Shown: positions 50,639 through 59,672, counted from the first letter of the stretch. The stretch: 64,000 nucleotides of DNA from an uncultured Prevotella sp. (GCA_900539625.1 UQCW01000004.1:1-64000); one strand, 5' to 3'. Translations and numbers: made by a program. The notes: generated from the sequence alone by a model not told the origin.

Positions 50639-53107
50639 ATGAAATGCCTTAGAATACTTTCAGCAATCTTGCTGGCCTTGTGTCTTTCGTTTCAATACGC
50701 TCAAGCTCAGACTGGCAGTTCAATGACCGACAAGCAAGTCAAAGAGTATATCATCCGTGAGCATAACAAAGGCACATCACCCCAGCAGATTATAACAAAA
50801 CTCGTTGAGAAGGGCGTTCCTGTCGACCAGTTGAGACGTGTCAAAAAAGATCTGGAAAAGGAACAAGCCAAGAAGCAAGACAACACTTTCGGAACTAAAG
50901 CCCCCGTTCGCTCTGACGATTCCTCTGAGACGCTTCGGCAGAGAAAACCAAACGGCGATAAAAAGGACGAGAGCATGTCGGCAATGGAAGAGGCATCTCG
51001 AAAAAAGAATAGCAGCGAACTTTTTGATTTTGAGGATGAAGCGTGGGAACAGTTGGATTCTATTCCGCAGAAAAAGAATATCAAGCGCGTGATTTTCGGG
51101 CATGACATATTCAACAATAAGAAACTCACGTTTGAACCCGAGATGAATATAGCCACGCCGTCAGACTATAAGTTGGGCCCTGGCGATGCTGTCTTCATCG
51201 ACATTTGGGGCGCTTCGCAGAAATCAATCTCGTCAACGGTGTCTCCTGAGGGCGAAATCGACATTGAGGGATTCGGGCCAATCCAGGTGAGCGGTCTGAC
51301 GGTTGCGCAAGCAAATAGCCGACTCAAGGCGACCATCGGGAGCAGATACAGCGGGTCGAACATCAAATTAAGTGTCGGGCAGACGAAAACAATTTCGGTC
51401 AACGTTATGGGAGCCGTTGAAACGCCGGGGACTTATACTCTGTCGGCCTTCTCCACCGTTTTCCATGCCCTCTATATGGCTGGCGGTGTCAGTGAGATTG
51501 GTTCGTTGCGCGACATCCGTGTTTTCAGAAATGGACGTCAGATTTCAACGGTGGACATCTACGACTACATCTTAAACGGGAAACTCTCGGGCAACATCAA
51601 ACTTAGTTCTGGCGACATCATCATCGTCAACCCTTATGAGTGTCTGGTCAATATCACAGGCAAGATCAAGCGCCCCATGTTCTATGAAATGAAAAAGAAC
51701 GAGAGCGTAGCGACGCTTCTGAAATATGCTGGTGGTTTTGCTGGCGATGCCTATACGAAAAACCTCCGTTTGGTCAGAAAAGCTGGAGGCGTGAAATCAG
51801 TGTACACCATCGACGAATTTGAGCGCACGAGTTTTCAGCTTATGGATGAAGACTCAGTTTTCGTTGACTCCACCCTCAATCGATATTCAAATATGGTTGA
51901 GATAAAAGGCGCTGTTTTCCGTCCGGGAATGTATCAGGTCGACGGGAATATTTCAACAGTTCGCCAGCTCATTGAGCGTGCCGGCGGAATGACAGAAGAC
52001 GCCGTCACCACCCGTGGCATCATGCACCGCATGACAAAAGAACGGTCGTTGCAAGCTGTTTCGTTGGATTTAAAAGGAATCATGGAGCACACATCTCCCG
52101 ACGTGTCTCTCCAGAATGAAGACGTCATCTATATTCCAAGCAACAGAGAGCGCAAGTTGCAACGCTTCCTGAAAATTGCAGGTGAGGTGCAGCATCCTGG
52201 GGAATTTGATTATGCCGAAGGTACCACGCTTGAGGATTTGATTTTGCGTGCCGGAGGACTGACGGATGCCGCTTCGCTCATCAAAATCGAAGTGTCGCGG
52301 CGCATTCGTAATGCTTCAGCAACCAAGGCTCCCTTGTTTGTGGCGAAGACCTATAGCTTTGAAATGAAAGACGGGTTCGTTGTCACGGGGGAACCAGGGT
52401 TCGTTTTGGAACCGTATGATGAAATCTACGTCAGAAAATCGCCTGGTTATGTCGGACAAGAGCACGTTCTCGTTGACGGGGAAGTCGCCTTTGCCGGAAC
52501 CTATGTGCTGACCCGTAAAAACTATCGCTTGAGCGACCTCATCAATGCAGCGGGTGGCATCAACGAACAGGCATATATCGGTGGTGCCAAACTGATTAGA
52601 AAGATGTCTGAAGAAGAGAAAAAAAAATACCAGACCATCCTGACGGGTGCCCTCAAAAACGATTCCCTGACAAGCAAACTCCAAGTGGGAGATGAGCGAT
52701 ATATCGGAATAGACTTGGCTGGTGCCATCGCCCATCCAGGCAGCGAACAATGGGATGTGGTGCTGCAAGACGGCGACCATTTGATCATTCCGCAGCAAAA
52801 CAACACCGTTTCCATCAACGGCGAAGTGCTCTATCCCAACACCGTTACTTACAAAGACGGAGCATCGCTCGACTACTACATCGACCAAGCGGGCGGATAT
52901 GGTGAAAAGGCACGCAAAAAACGCGTGTTTGCCATTCAGATGAACGGTACGGTCACCAGAGTGAAATCGGCAAAAGACATTTTGCCCGGATGCGAAATCA
53001 TCGTTCCGATGAAGAAAGAGCGTAAGCGAATGACCTTCAGCGAAATCATGAGCCTTGGCTCCATCACTGCGACGCTGGGTGCCGTCATCGCGACACTGGT
53101 GAAATAG
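50639..53107 (+). CDS. SLBB-domain polysaccharide export protein (Wza-like)
   Basis: 822 residues. Signal peptide (ILSAILLALCLSFQYAQA), then a charged helical region (about 25-150), a Poly_export domain (DYKLGPGDAVFIDIWGASQ near 180), and five to six SLBB repeats, recognisable by VMGAVETPGTYTLSAFSTV, ITGKIKRPMFYEMKKN, IKGAVFRPGMYQVDGN, IAGEVQHPGEFDYAEG, VDGEVAFAGTYVLTRKN and INGEVLYPNTVTYKDG. A hydrophobic C-terminus (SLGSITATLGAVIATLVK) may anchor it. It should form an outer-membrane or periplasmic polysaccharide channel. No Wzc kinase or glycosyltransferases are adjacent, so this is a stand-alone copy. Confidence 0.92.
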   Translation: MKCLRILSAILLALCLSFQYAQAQTGSSMTDKQVKEYIIREHNKGTSPQQIITKLVEKGVPVDQLRRVKKDLEKEQAKKQDNTFGTKAPVRSDDSSETLRQRKPNGDKKDESMSAMEEASRKKNSSELFDFEDEAWEQLDSIPQKKNIKRVIFGHDIFNNKKLTFEPEMNIATPSDYKLGPGDAVFIDIWGASQKSISSTVSPEGEIDIEGFGPIQVSGLTVAQANSRLKATIGSRYSGSNIKLSVGQTKTISVNVMGAVETPGTYTLSAFSTVFHALYMAGGVSEIGSLRDIRVFRNGRQISTVDIYDYILNGKLSGNIKLSSGDIIIVNPYECLVNITGKIKRPMFYEMKKNESVATLLKYAGGFAGDAYTKNLRLVRKAGGVKSVYTIDEFERTSFQLMDEDSVFVDSTLNRYSNMVEIKGAVFRPGMYQVDGNISTVRQLIERAGGMTEDAVTTRGIMHRMTKERSLQAVSLDLKGIMEHTSPDVSLQNEDVIYIPSNRERKLQRFLKIAGEVQHPGEFDYAEGTTLEDLILRAGGLTDAASLIKIEVSRRIRNASATKAPLFVAKTYSFEMKDGFVVTGEPGFVLEPYDEIYVRKSPGYVGQEHVLVDGEVAFAGTYVLTRKNYRLSDLINAAGGINEQAYIGGAKLIRKMSEEEKKKYQTILTGALKNDSLTSKLQVGDERYIGIDLAGAIAHPGSEQWDVVLQDGDHLIIPQQNNTVSINGEVLYPNTVTYKDGASLDYYIDQAGGYGEKARKKRVFAIQMNGTVTRVKSAKDILPGCEIIVPMKKERKRMTFSEIMSLGSITATLGAVIATLVK

Positions 53108-53123
53108 CGATAAAATAAAAAAG

Positions 53124-53168
53124 AAAGAACAGGAAGAGGAAAGCAACATACCCCTTCCTGTTCTTTTT
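53124..53168 (+). terminator. Rho-independent terminator of the SLBB gene
   Basis: AAAGAACAGGAAG pairs with CTTCCTGTTCTTT across a 17-bp loop and ends in a T-run. Confidence 0.88.
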
Positions 53169-53223
53169 GCTATACCGAAACGACATAGCACAATATGTGC
53201 CAACAAGAAAAGCCCCGATACTA

Positions 53224-53254
53224 TTGTTATATTCAACGGAAAAACGTAACTTTG
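53224..53254 (+). promoter_or_regulatory. Promoter of pfp with a long leader
   Basis: TTG (53224-53226), 20 bp, then TAACTTTG (53247-53254). The ATG is 226 bp downstream, so the transcript would carry an unusually long leader with no evident gene. Confidence 0.65.
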
Positions 53255-53480
53255 CTTCGTTAAGGAGCCAAACGGAAAACGAAAAAGCCGTGTTCGGAAA
53301 TATCCAGCATAGCGGGGCATGTCCCTCTCGGAAATTCCATGCACTTGCGGAGAATTCCATCGCTTCTGGCAGACTTCAGGAAAATGCAAACATTTCGATG
53401 AAATCTCGGGAGCGATATAACGGATTATCGGGGGTCGCCCTCCAAATAAGAATAATCACCCTAAATACAAATAAATCATT

Positions 53481-55121
53481 ATGGAAAAAAGCGCATTACA
53501 AATTGCACGTGCTGCCTATCAGCCAAAACTCCCCCTCGGACTTCGTGGCAACGTCAGCATCAAAGAAGGTGAGCCAACTCAGAGTGTAGGCAACCAAGAA
53601 GAAATCAAAGCCCTCTTCCCCAATACTTATGGTATGCCTTTGGTGGAATTTGTACCAACAGACGTCAAGAAAGAATATGCTCCGATGAACATCGGCATCA
53701 TCCTCTCAGGCGGTCAGGCTCCTGGTGGTCACAACGTAATCTGCGGTCTTTACGACGAACTGAAGAAGCAAAACAAGTCAAATAAGCTCTATGGTTTCCT
53801 TATGGGTCCTGGCGGCTTGGTTGACCACAAATACATCGAGCTGACCGATGCCATCATCGACGAATATCGCAACACTGGCGGTTTCGATATGATTGGTTCT
53901 GGTCGCACCAAACTCGAATTGGAAGATCAGTTTGAATCTGGTTTGGAAATCATTCGTGAACTCGGCATCAAGGCTGTCGTAATCATCGGTGGCGACGACT
54001 CCAACACTAACGCTTGCGTTTTGGCTGAATACTATGCTGCCAAGAACTATGGCATTCAGGTCATCGGTTGCCCGAAAACCATTGATGGCGACTTGAAGAA
54101 CGACCAGATTGAAACCAGCTTTGGTTTCGACACAGCCTGCAAAACATACGCAGAAGTCATCGGCAACATCCAGCGCGACGCCAACTCAGCCCGCAAATAT
54201 TGGCACTTCATCAAATTGATGGGCCGTTCAGCAAGCCACATCGCCTTGGAGTGTGCATTGCAGTGCCAGCCAAACGTCTGCATCGTCAGCGAAGAGGTTG
54301 AAGAAAAGAACATGACGCTCGACGATATCGTTACGTACATTGCCAACGTTGTTGCAAAGCGTGCCGCCAACGGCAACAACTTCGGAACAGTTCTCATCCC
54401 CGAAGGTCTGATCGAGTTCATCCCCGCAATGAAGAAACTCATTGCTGAACTCAACGATTTGCTTGCACAGCCCGAGGCCGCAGAAGTTGCAGCCGACGAA
54501 CAGCGTGCTTGGATTCTCGGCAAGCTCTCCTCAGAAAACGCCGCCATCTACGAAAGCCTCCCAGAAGGTGTTGCCAAGCAGCTCACCATGGAGCGCGACC
54601 CGCACGGAAACGTACAGGTTTCTCTCATCGAAACAGAAAAGCTCCTTTCTGAAATGGTTGCCAAGAAATTAAACGCTTGGAAAAAAGCAGGCAAGTTCTG
54701 CGGCAAGTTTGCAGCACAACACCACTTCTTCGGCTACGAAGGACGTTGCGCCGCTCCTTCCAACTACGATGCCGACTATTGCTACGCACTCGGCACAAGC
54801 GCAGCCCAGCTCGTTGCCAATGGCAAGACAGGCTACATGGCCATCGTCAAGAACACAACGGCTCCTGCAGAAGAATGGGTTGCCGGCGGTGTGCCCATCA
54901 CGATGATGATGAACATGGAACGTCGTAATGGCGAAATGAAGCCCGTAATCCGCAAGGCATTGGTTCGTTTGGACGGCGCACCTTTCAAGGAATTTGCTGC
55001 ACATCGCGAAGAATGGGCAGAAAACACCTGCTTCGTATATCCTGGTCCAATTCAGTACTTCGGCCCAACAGAAGTATGCGACCAGTGCACCATGACCTTG
55101 AAGCTGGAACAAGGCAAATAA
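53481..55121 (+). CDS. pfp: PPi-dependent phosphofructokinase
   Basis: 546 residues, the long form. Substrate motifs IILSGGQAPGGHN, GPGGLVDHKYIEL, IIGGDDSNTNACVLAEYY and PKTIDGDLKN; the GGDDS and KTIDGD combination marks PPi rather than ATP use. LMGRSASHIALECALQ is the effector-side helix. It interconverts fructose 6-phosphate and fructose 1,6-bisphosphate reversibly with pyrophosphate. Codon use is strongly biased (AAC, ATC, TTC), like tpiA and nagB, suggesting high expression. Single gene between SLBB and a GH25 gene. Cytosolic. Confidence 0.96.
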   Translation: MEKSALQIARAAYQPKLPLGLRGNVSIKEGEPTQSVGNQEEIKALFPNTYGMPLVEFVPTDVKKEYAPMNIGIILSGGQAPGGHNVICGLYDELKKQNKSNKLYGFLMGPGGLVDHKYIELTDAIIDEYRNTGGFDMIGSGRTKLELEDQFESGLEIIRELGIKAVVIIGGDDSNTNACVLAEYYAAKNYGIQVIGCPKTIDGDLKNDQIETSFGFDTACKTYAEVIGNIQRDANSARKYWHFIKLMGRSASHIALECALQCQPNVCIVSEEVEEKNMTLDDIVTYIANVVAKRAANGNNFGTVLIPEGLIEFIPAMKKLIAELNDLLAQPEAAEVAADEQRAWILGKLSSENAAIYESLPEGVAKQLTMERDPHGNVQVSLIETEKLLSEMVAKKLNAWKKAGKFCGKFAAQHHFFGYEGRCAAPSNYDADYCYALGTSAAQLVANGKTGYMAIVKNTTAPAEEWVAGGVPITMMMNMERRNGEMKPVIRKALVRLDGAPFKEFAAHREEWAENTCFVYPGPIQYFGPTEVCDQCTMTLKLEQGK

Positions 55122-55483
55122 TACCCCCGTGTTGTGCCAACCGCCAGGAACTGCGAGGTTCCCAGTGGTAACACACACACGCCATAGGAAGGTTGATGAG
55201 TTTTCGAGAGATAAGTAGGAGAACTGAAATAACATGTTGCTCAGACAGTTTGCTGAAAAGCAACCGTCTTGAAACAACAAGCATCCGTTTAAACACATCC
55301 TCTCACCACTCGTCAACCTTTTTTTAACACTCACACGCACGAACAGCCAGCGAAGAGCCAGCACGCAGAAAAATGCCACTTGCAGGCACAAGCGCAACCT
55401 AAACCATGTCGCCACCATTTGGGTGCCGACAAACCACCAACCAAACAAACATTTCAGGCTGCCAAGGCAGCAACCAGTCAAAC
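55122..55483. other. Gap after pfp
   Basis: No gene, promoter consensus or convincing terminator was recognised; a weak inverted repeat around CCAGGAACT and AGGTTCC near 55147 is the only structure seen. Confidence 0.35.
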
Positions 55484-56323
55484 ATGGCAAGAAGAAAAGC
55501 GAGAACAGGCACAAGAAAAAAAGGATGCGTTTCGCGCCTCCTGAAAGCGTTGGGAATCGCGCAGATCACCGACAGAATATCCGCCCACGCCATGTGGACG
55601 GGAGCCATATTGCTTTTCGCCCTCTGCTCCATAGCCCTTTACGCCCTCCTCATCCGTCCCTACACCGTAGCCTGGCAGGGCATCTTTGGCGACGCCAGAT
55701 ACCCCGAGGGCTATTCCATACGCGGAATCGACATAAGCCATCATCAAGGCAAGATCGATTGGGACGCACTTTCCGCAGCCGAAGTCGACGGCGAGCGCCT
55801 GCGCTTCGTGTTCGTCAAAGCCACAGAAGGCGCCAATGACCTCGACACCCGCTTCAACTCCAATTTCAAACAAGCCCGCGACAACGGCTTCGTCCGTGGC
55901 GCCTACCACTTCTTCCTGCCCAACGTCTCCGCCCGTCAGCAAGCCGACAACTTCGTGCGGCGCGTACCGTTGGAAGAAGGAGACCTACCCCCCGTCCTCG
56001 ACATCGAATCCACAGGGAAACTCACGCCCTCCCAGTTGCGCGACTCAGCCCTCGTCTGGCTCCGACTGATAGAACGGCGATATGGCGCAAAACCGATTTT
56101 ATACACCTACTACAAATTCAAGACAGAATACCTCGGAACGCCCGAGTTCAGCAAATATCCCTATTGGATAGCGCATTATTATGTCGACACCCTGCGCTAT
56201 GACGGCCCCTGGAAATTCTGGCAACACACCGACAGAGGCCGCCTCAAAGGCATCAAGGGATACGTCGACATCAACTGCTACAACGGCTCAATGTACGACC
56301 TCCAGCAACTGACGCTGAAATAA
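55484..56323 (+). CDS. Membrane-anchored GH25 muramidase
   Basis: 279 residues from the ATG at 55484; the frame upstream to 55406 has no family similarity. A basic N-terminus (ARRKARTGTRKKGC) and one helix (WTGAILLFALCSIALYALLI, about 40-60) make it a type II membrane protein. The GH25 barrel has GIDISHHQGKIDW, FVFVKATEGANDLDTRF, GAYHFFLP, PPVLDIEST and WQHTDRGRLKGIKGYVDIN. Catalytic acids in DISH and LDIE are intact. It should cut peptidoglycan while tethered to the inner membrane. Paralogue of the secreted enzyme at 18676. Confidence 0.92.
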   Translation: MARRKARTGTRKKGCVSRLLKALGIAQITDRISAHAMWTGAILLFALCSIALYALLIRPYTVAWQGIFGDARYPEGYSIRGIDISHHQGKIDWDALSAAEVDGERLRFVFVKATEGANDLDTRFNSNFKQARDNGFVRGAYHFFLPNVSARQQADNFVRRVPLEEGDLPPVLDIESTGKLTPSQLRDSALVWLRLIERRYGAKPILYTYYKFKTEYLGTPEFSKYPYWIAHYYVDTLRYDGPWKFWQHTDRGRLKGIKGYVDINCYNGSMYDLQQLTLK

Positions 56324-56424
56324 AAAAAGCAGAGCTTTCCCCTCCCTCCCCCTCCTCGCTTGCGAGGGAACACATCCCCCTACACACCCCAGGTCTCGTT
56401 CAACAAAACAAAAAATCAAACCAC

Positions 56425-56826
56425 ATGAAAACCATAATAACAAAAACACTATTGACCCTCTGTGCGCTTTTTGCGCTTAGCTCACTCTCCTCCTGCGAAG
56501 ACGACGACTGGATGACCCGTTCAGACCTATCCGGCACCTGGCGCATAGACTACGTGATACCGTTAGACTATGGCCCCTGCCCTTATCGGCCAACCGACCG
56601 CCTTGTCTTCAATTACGATGGCCGCTTCGAGGCCTACGGTTCGAATAATTTCCGTGAAACAGGTTGGTGGGACGTCAGCCGTGATGTCATACAAATAGAC
56701 TTCGATGACGATGGGCGCACAGACTTCCTTGCCACCATCCGTTCCTTCACCTCCAACCATTTGTGTCTTGATGTCAACGACCGTTACTACGAAAGTCGGT
56801 ACACTCTGAATTTAAGCCGATGGTAG
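56425..56826 (+). CDS. Small lipoprotein, lipocalin-like
   Basis: 133 residues. Signal LLTLCALFALSSLSSC with lipobox LSSC, then an acidic EDDDW, a motif frequent after the lipidated Cys of Bacteroidetes surface lipoproteins. The mature domain is a small beta structure (SGTWRIDYVIP, FNYDGRFEAYGSNNFRETGWWDV) of the kind seen in lipocalin-like families. Ligand unknown. About 100 bp after the GH25 gene and followed by a terminator. Confidence 0.78.
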   Translation: MKTIITKTLLTLCALFALSSLSSCEDDDWMTRSDLSGTWRIDYVIPLDYGPCPYRPTDRLVFNYDGRFEAYGSNNFRETGWWDVSRDVIQIDFDDDGRTDFLATIRSFTSNHLCLDVNDRYYESRYTLNLSRW

Positions 56827-56984
56827 TTATAAGTAGTTGCGCCCGAGAGCGCACTGAAAATCAAAGAATAATGTTTTCAGCATATACAAAATAATTTAGA
56901 CCATCCACAAATATAAATTGGGGCAGAAAGATTTACGCCTTCTGTCTCGTTTTGTTATCACGATTCCCATTCGCTTTTTAATAG

Positions 56985-57023
56985 AAAGGGCATTCTGAAA
57001 ATTGTGTTCAGAATGCCCTATTT
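56985..57023 (+). terminator. Terminator after the lipoprotein gene
   Basis: AGGGCATTCTGAA pairs with TTCAGAATGCCCT, then ATTTAATTT. It lies about 160 bp beyond the stop codon. Confidence 0.75.
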
Positions 57024-57100
57024 AATTTACTAACGCTCCCCTTAGGTCTGTTCTCTTTAATCATTATTGTATTGTAGAAAAGTTCTGTCAATCCGCCCCC

Positions 57101-57254
57101 TAAGTCAGTCGGCGAACATCGTCCCAGATTCAACCGTGTCTGCTCCCAGAGGCGTTCGTCTCTGCTCCCAGATGCGACTGTGTCTGCTCCCTGGTGCATT
57201 CGTGTCTGCTCCCGTGTGCGTCTGTGGCTCGTTCCACGTTCGCTGACAAATACG
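57101..57254 (+). repeat. 22-bp dyad-repeat array, copy 3, with inverted ends
   Basis: Five units of exactly 22 bp (57122-57231), each a 16-bp dyad such as AGAGGCGTTCGTCTCT or AGATGCGACTGTGTCT plus a TGCTCC-type spacer. Ends are inverted: AGTCGGCGAACATCG at the left (57107-57121) and CGTTCGCTGACAAATA at the right (57237-57252). Same family as the arrays at 5669 and 34912. Confidence 0.88.
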
Positions 57255-57304
57255 GACAAAGAGGGAACGTGGTGTTGATGGGCGCGTGTGTGTTACATTT
57301 GAAA

Positions 57305-57418
57305 TGTTTCCTGACTTCATCACTTTTTTGCCCCATTAGATTGCGTATGTTGAAAATCAGTGAGTTACGTAATCCAATCGGGTGGCTTAGGGTGACGCAT
57401 TGACGAAGTCAGGAAAAG
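57305..57418. repeat. Inverted repeat with 12-bp perfect arms
   Basis: TTTCCTGACTTC (57307-57318) and GAAGTCAGGAAA (57405-57416) pair perfectly, and the match continues inwards (ATCA against TGAC). They enclose about 86 bp without coding capacity. MITE-like, single copy in this window. Confidence 0.7.
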
Positions 57419-57420
57419 AA

Positions 57421-57467
57421 TCCCATTCGTCAAAAGTGTGGCAAATCACAGTTTTGACGAATGGGAA
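57421..57467. repeat. Perfect hairpin
   Basis: TCCCATTCGTCAAAA (57421-57435) and TTTTGACGAATGGGA (57452-57466) pair perfectly over 15 bp around a 16-bp loop. No U-tract; not a usual terminator. Confidence 0.75.
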
Positions 57468-57670
57468 ACGGCGAAAAAGCAAAAATGAATAAAATGCACA
57501 GAAATGACACGTCCTCCATTATCCTCCCCAGCCGACAGACTCTTCCCCCTCTGCGTCCAAAAAATTTGCAAAAGCCAACGGCGATACAGAAATAATTCGT
57601 AACTTTGCTCCAGATTGGCATAGCGTTTATGGTTTGTGACACGTCAGTGTTCAGCGCGATAAACGTTATA

Positions 57671-57863
57671 GAAGTCGTCTGAACTTTTATGAAATTCAAG
57701 ATTTGCCTTTATTTTTGAGGCGTTTTGGGGTCTTGAAGAGGGAGTGTAGCGAGCTATACGACCGATGAAAGGTCAAAAAACGGCTAAAAAGAAAGGTGAA
57801 GATGGAATGTAGAAGAACTCAAACTCCAAATCAAATCTTCGTCAGAAAAGTTCAGACAACTTC
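57671..57863. mobile_element. MITE-like element with core motif shared with the element at 63196
   Basis: Terminal inverted repeats GAAGTCGTCTGAACTTTT (57671-57688) and the complement of GAAGTTGTCTGAACTTTT (57846-57863), 17 of 18 matching. The centre (about 57731-57772) has TCTTGAAGAGGGAGTGTAGC, GAGCTATACG and ACCGATGAAAG, closely matching the centre of the family-1 element at 63196 although the ends differ. No coding capacity. It lies in the leader region of the S41 peptidase gene. Confidence 0.8.
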
Positions 57864-57938
57864 ATAGTCATTCGCTCATTAACTAACATTTTAACCCTCC
57901 TATTCGACCGCCGAATCATCGTGAGGCGAAAAACGAAA

Positions 57939-59672
57939 ATGAAAATGAAAATGAAGAAGTTGACATTACTGCTGTTTGCCTTAGCATGTGCTATGACGAC
58001 ATGGGCCAAAGGTATCGACACATTGGCAGTTGATCTCATCTATAAGGAATTATTGGCCAATCCCAAAGTGACAAAAACACCCGTGCGATACACTGGCGGA
58101 TGGAAACAAGGCATAAGAGGCTTTGCCTGGCAGCAAGGAGAAGGCCGAGGCTGGACGGTAGGCACCCGTTTGGCACTGAGAAATGCGAAAAAAGCTGATT
58201 TCGACCGCTTCGCAAAGGTCTTCAAAGACTATAACCAATATACCCATGTCAGCATTCACGATAATCGCTTTGACATGGGATTGGAACGTTGCAAGACGTT
58301 CTATGGTATGCACTGGGATGACGGTACGCTCTATTTCCTAAAGGCGAAAAAGCTTGGAAACGAGTTTTGCGTGCCTATCGACTGGATTAACCTTAGCTAT
58401 TACAATGGAGGGGAATCGCATCCGGACTATTGGGGCAGCATCGATGCGCCGACCCGCAGATTGTTGGGCTTGAGCCATTTGTGGAGCAGCGTGAAGCGAA
58501 ACTTTGTGTTTATGAATCGTGCGTCGGTCAATTGGGACAGCTTGTATGTGGCCATGATTCCGCAGATAAAGGCTACGACGACCGATGGCGAGGCCGTGCG
58601 CTTGCTGCAACGCATGGCGGCTACGCTCAATGACGGCCACACTTTTGTCTATAGCTACTATCCGCAGGATATGCGCTCCATGCCGTTTTCCACACGTTGG
58701 ATTGACGGCAAGGTGTATGTTGACAAGGTGTATAGCTCCGCCTTTGCGAAGCAAGGTGTGCGCCGCGGACAGCAACTGGTGAGCATTGACGGCGAGGACG
58801 TCGAGGCTTATGCCAAGCGCGAAGTGATGCCTTATGTTTCGGCTTCGACCGAACAGTGGCGTCTACACGAGACCTACGATGGCATGAACTTGACAAGTCG
58901 TTTCGTCACAAAGCCCATGACCGTGCAGTTGCGCGATGGCAAGAAGCTGTTGAGTGTGACCTATGATTTCAAGGACGATGACTTTGACCTCTATGAAACC
59001 CAACAACCGAAGTTGCTGACGTATGATGCGATGGAGCATGGCATTGGCTATTTGAAAATATCAAACTTCATGGACGGACGTTTGGTTCAGGAGTTCAATA
59101 GGGTTTACCCTGAAATTTTGGAAACGCGTGCGCTCATCATCGACATTCGCAATAATCCTGGTGGGAACTCCACCAACGGCGACTATATTGCCAAACACTT
59201 TTTTGCCGACACGCTTTTGACAGGTGCTTGGGAAAGCCGCCTATACATTCCGGCCTATGCCTCATGGAACTATCCGGAGAAGATCTATCGCAATGAGGGC
59301 ACCACGTGGAGGCATAGCGAGCGAGATACGTTCCAGCTCTATCTCAAGCCTGTGGTGCTACTGGTCGACCGTGGCACATTCTCAGCAGCCGAAGATTTCA
59401 TCTCCGTGATGCGTGCTACGGGTCATGTCACCCTGGTGGGCGAAAAGACTGGCGGCAGCACGGGAAATGGCGTAAGGGTTTCGATTATCCCGGGCGTTTG
59501 CGAAGCAAATATCTGCTCCAAACATGACTTTGCGGCCGACGGCTCAGACTTCGTGGGCTATGGCTTTACGCCTGACATTCCCGTCGCAGAAACCCGCAAC
59601 AGCTACTTCAAGGCCAAACGTGACAATGCATTGACAAAAGCCCTGCAATGGCTGAACAAAGGTAAGTTCTAA
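57939..59672 (+). CDS. S41-family (C-terminal processing) peptidase
   Basis: About 577 residues from the ATG at 57939; ATGs at 57945 and 57951 are equally usable because the start is a run of ATGAAA. The signal peptide is KKLTLLLFALACAMTTWA. An N-terminal domain of about 200 residues without known motif leads to a helical segment with a TLNDGHTFVY pocket, a PDZ-like region (VDKVYSSAFAKQGVRRGQQLVSIDGEDV), and the S41 core (GIGYLKISNF, ALIIDIRNNPGGNS, catalytic Ser in RGTFSAAEDFI, GEKTGGSTGNG). Exported serine peptidase, substrates unknown. Preceded by a repeat-rich 1.1-kb gap. Confidence 0.9.
   Translation: MKMKMKKLTLLLFALACAMTTWAKGIDTLAVDLIYKELLANPKVTKTPVRYTGGWKQGIRGFAWQQGEGRGWTVGTRLALRNAKKADFDRFAKVFKDYNQYTHVSIHDNRFDMGLERCKTFYGMHWDDGTLYFLKAKKLGNEFCVPIDWINLSYYNGGESHPDYWGSIDAPTRRLLGLSHLWSSVKRNFVFMNRASVNWDSLYVAMIPQIKATTTDGEAVRLLQRMAATLNDGHTFVYSYYPQDMRSMPFSTRWIDGKVYVDKVYSSAFAKQGVRRGQQLVSIDGEDVEAYAKREVMPYVSASTEQWRLHETYDGMNLTSRFVTKPMTVQLRDGKKLLSVTYDFKDDDFDLYETQQPKLLTYDAMEHGIGYLKISNFMDGRLVQEFNRVYPEILETRALIIDIRNNPGGNSTNGDYIAKHFFADTLLTGAWESRLYIPAYASWNYPEKIYRNEGTTWRHSERDTFQLYLKPVVLLVDRGTFSAAEDFISVMRATGHVTLVGEKTGGSTGNGVRVSIIPGVCEANICSKHDFAADGSDFVGYGFTPDIPVAETRNSYFKAKRDNALTKALQWLNKGKF

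Noticed and set aside
52316..53389. 357-residue frame on the minus strand
   Set aside because: Antisense to the SLBB gene and crossing its terminator.
53167..53589. 140-residue frame upstream of pfp
   Set aside because: Covers the promoter and leader and overlaps the pfp start in another frame; no similarity seen.
54669..55514. 281-residue frame on the minus strand
   Set aside because: Antisense to pfp; Cys/Phe/Leu-rich composition typical of a reverse reading.
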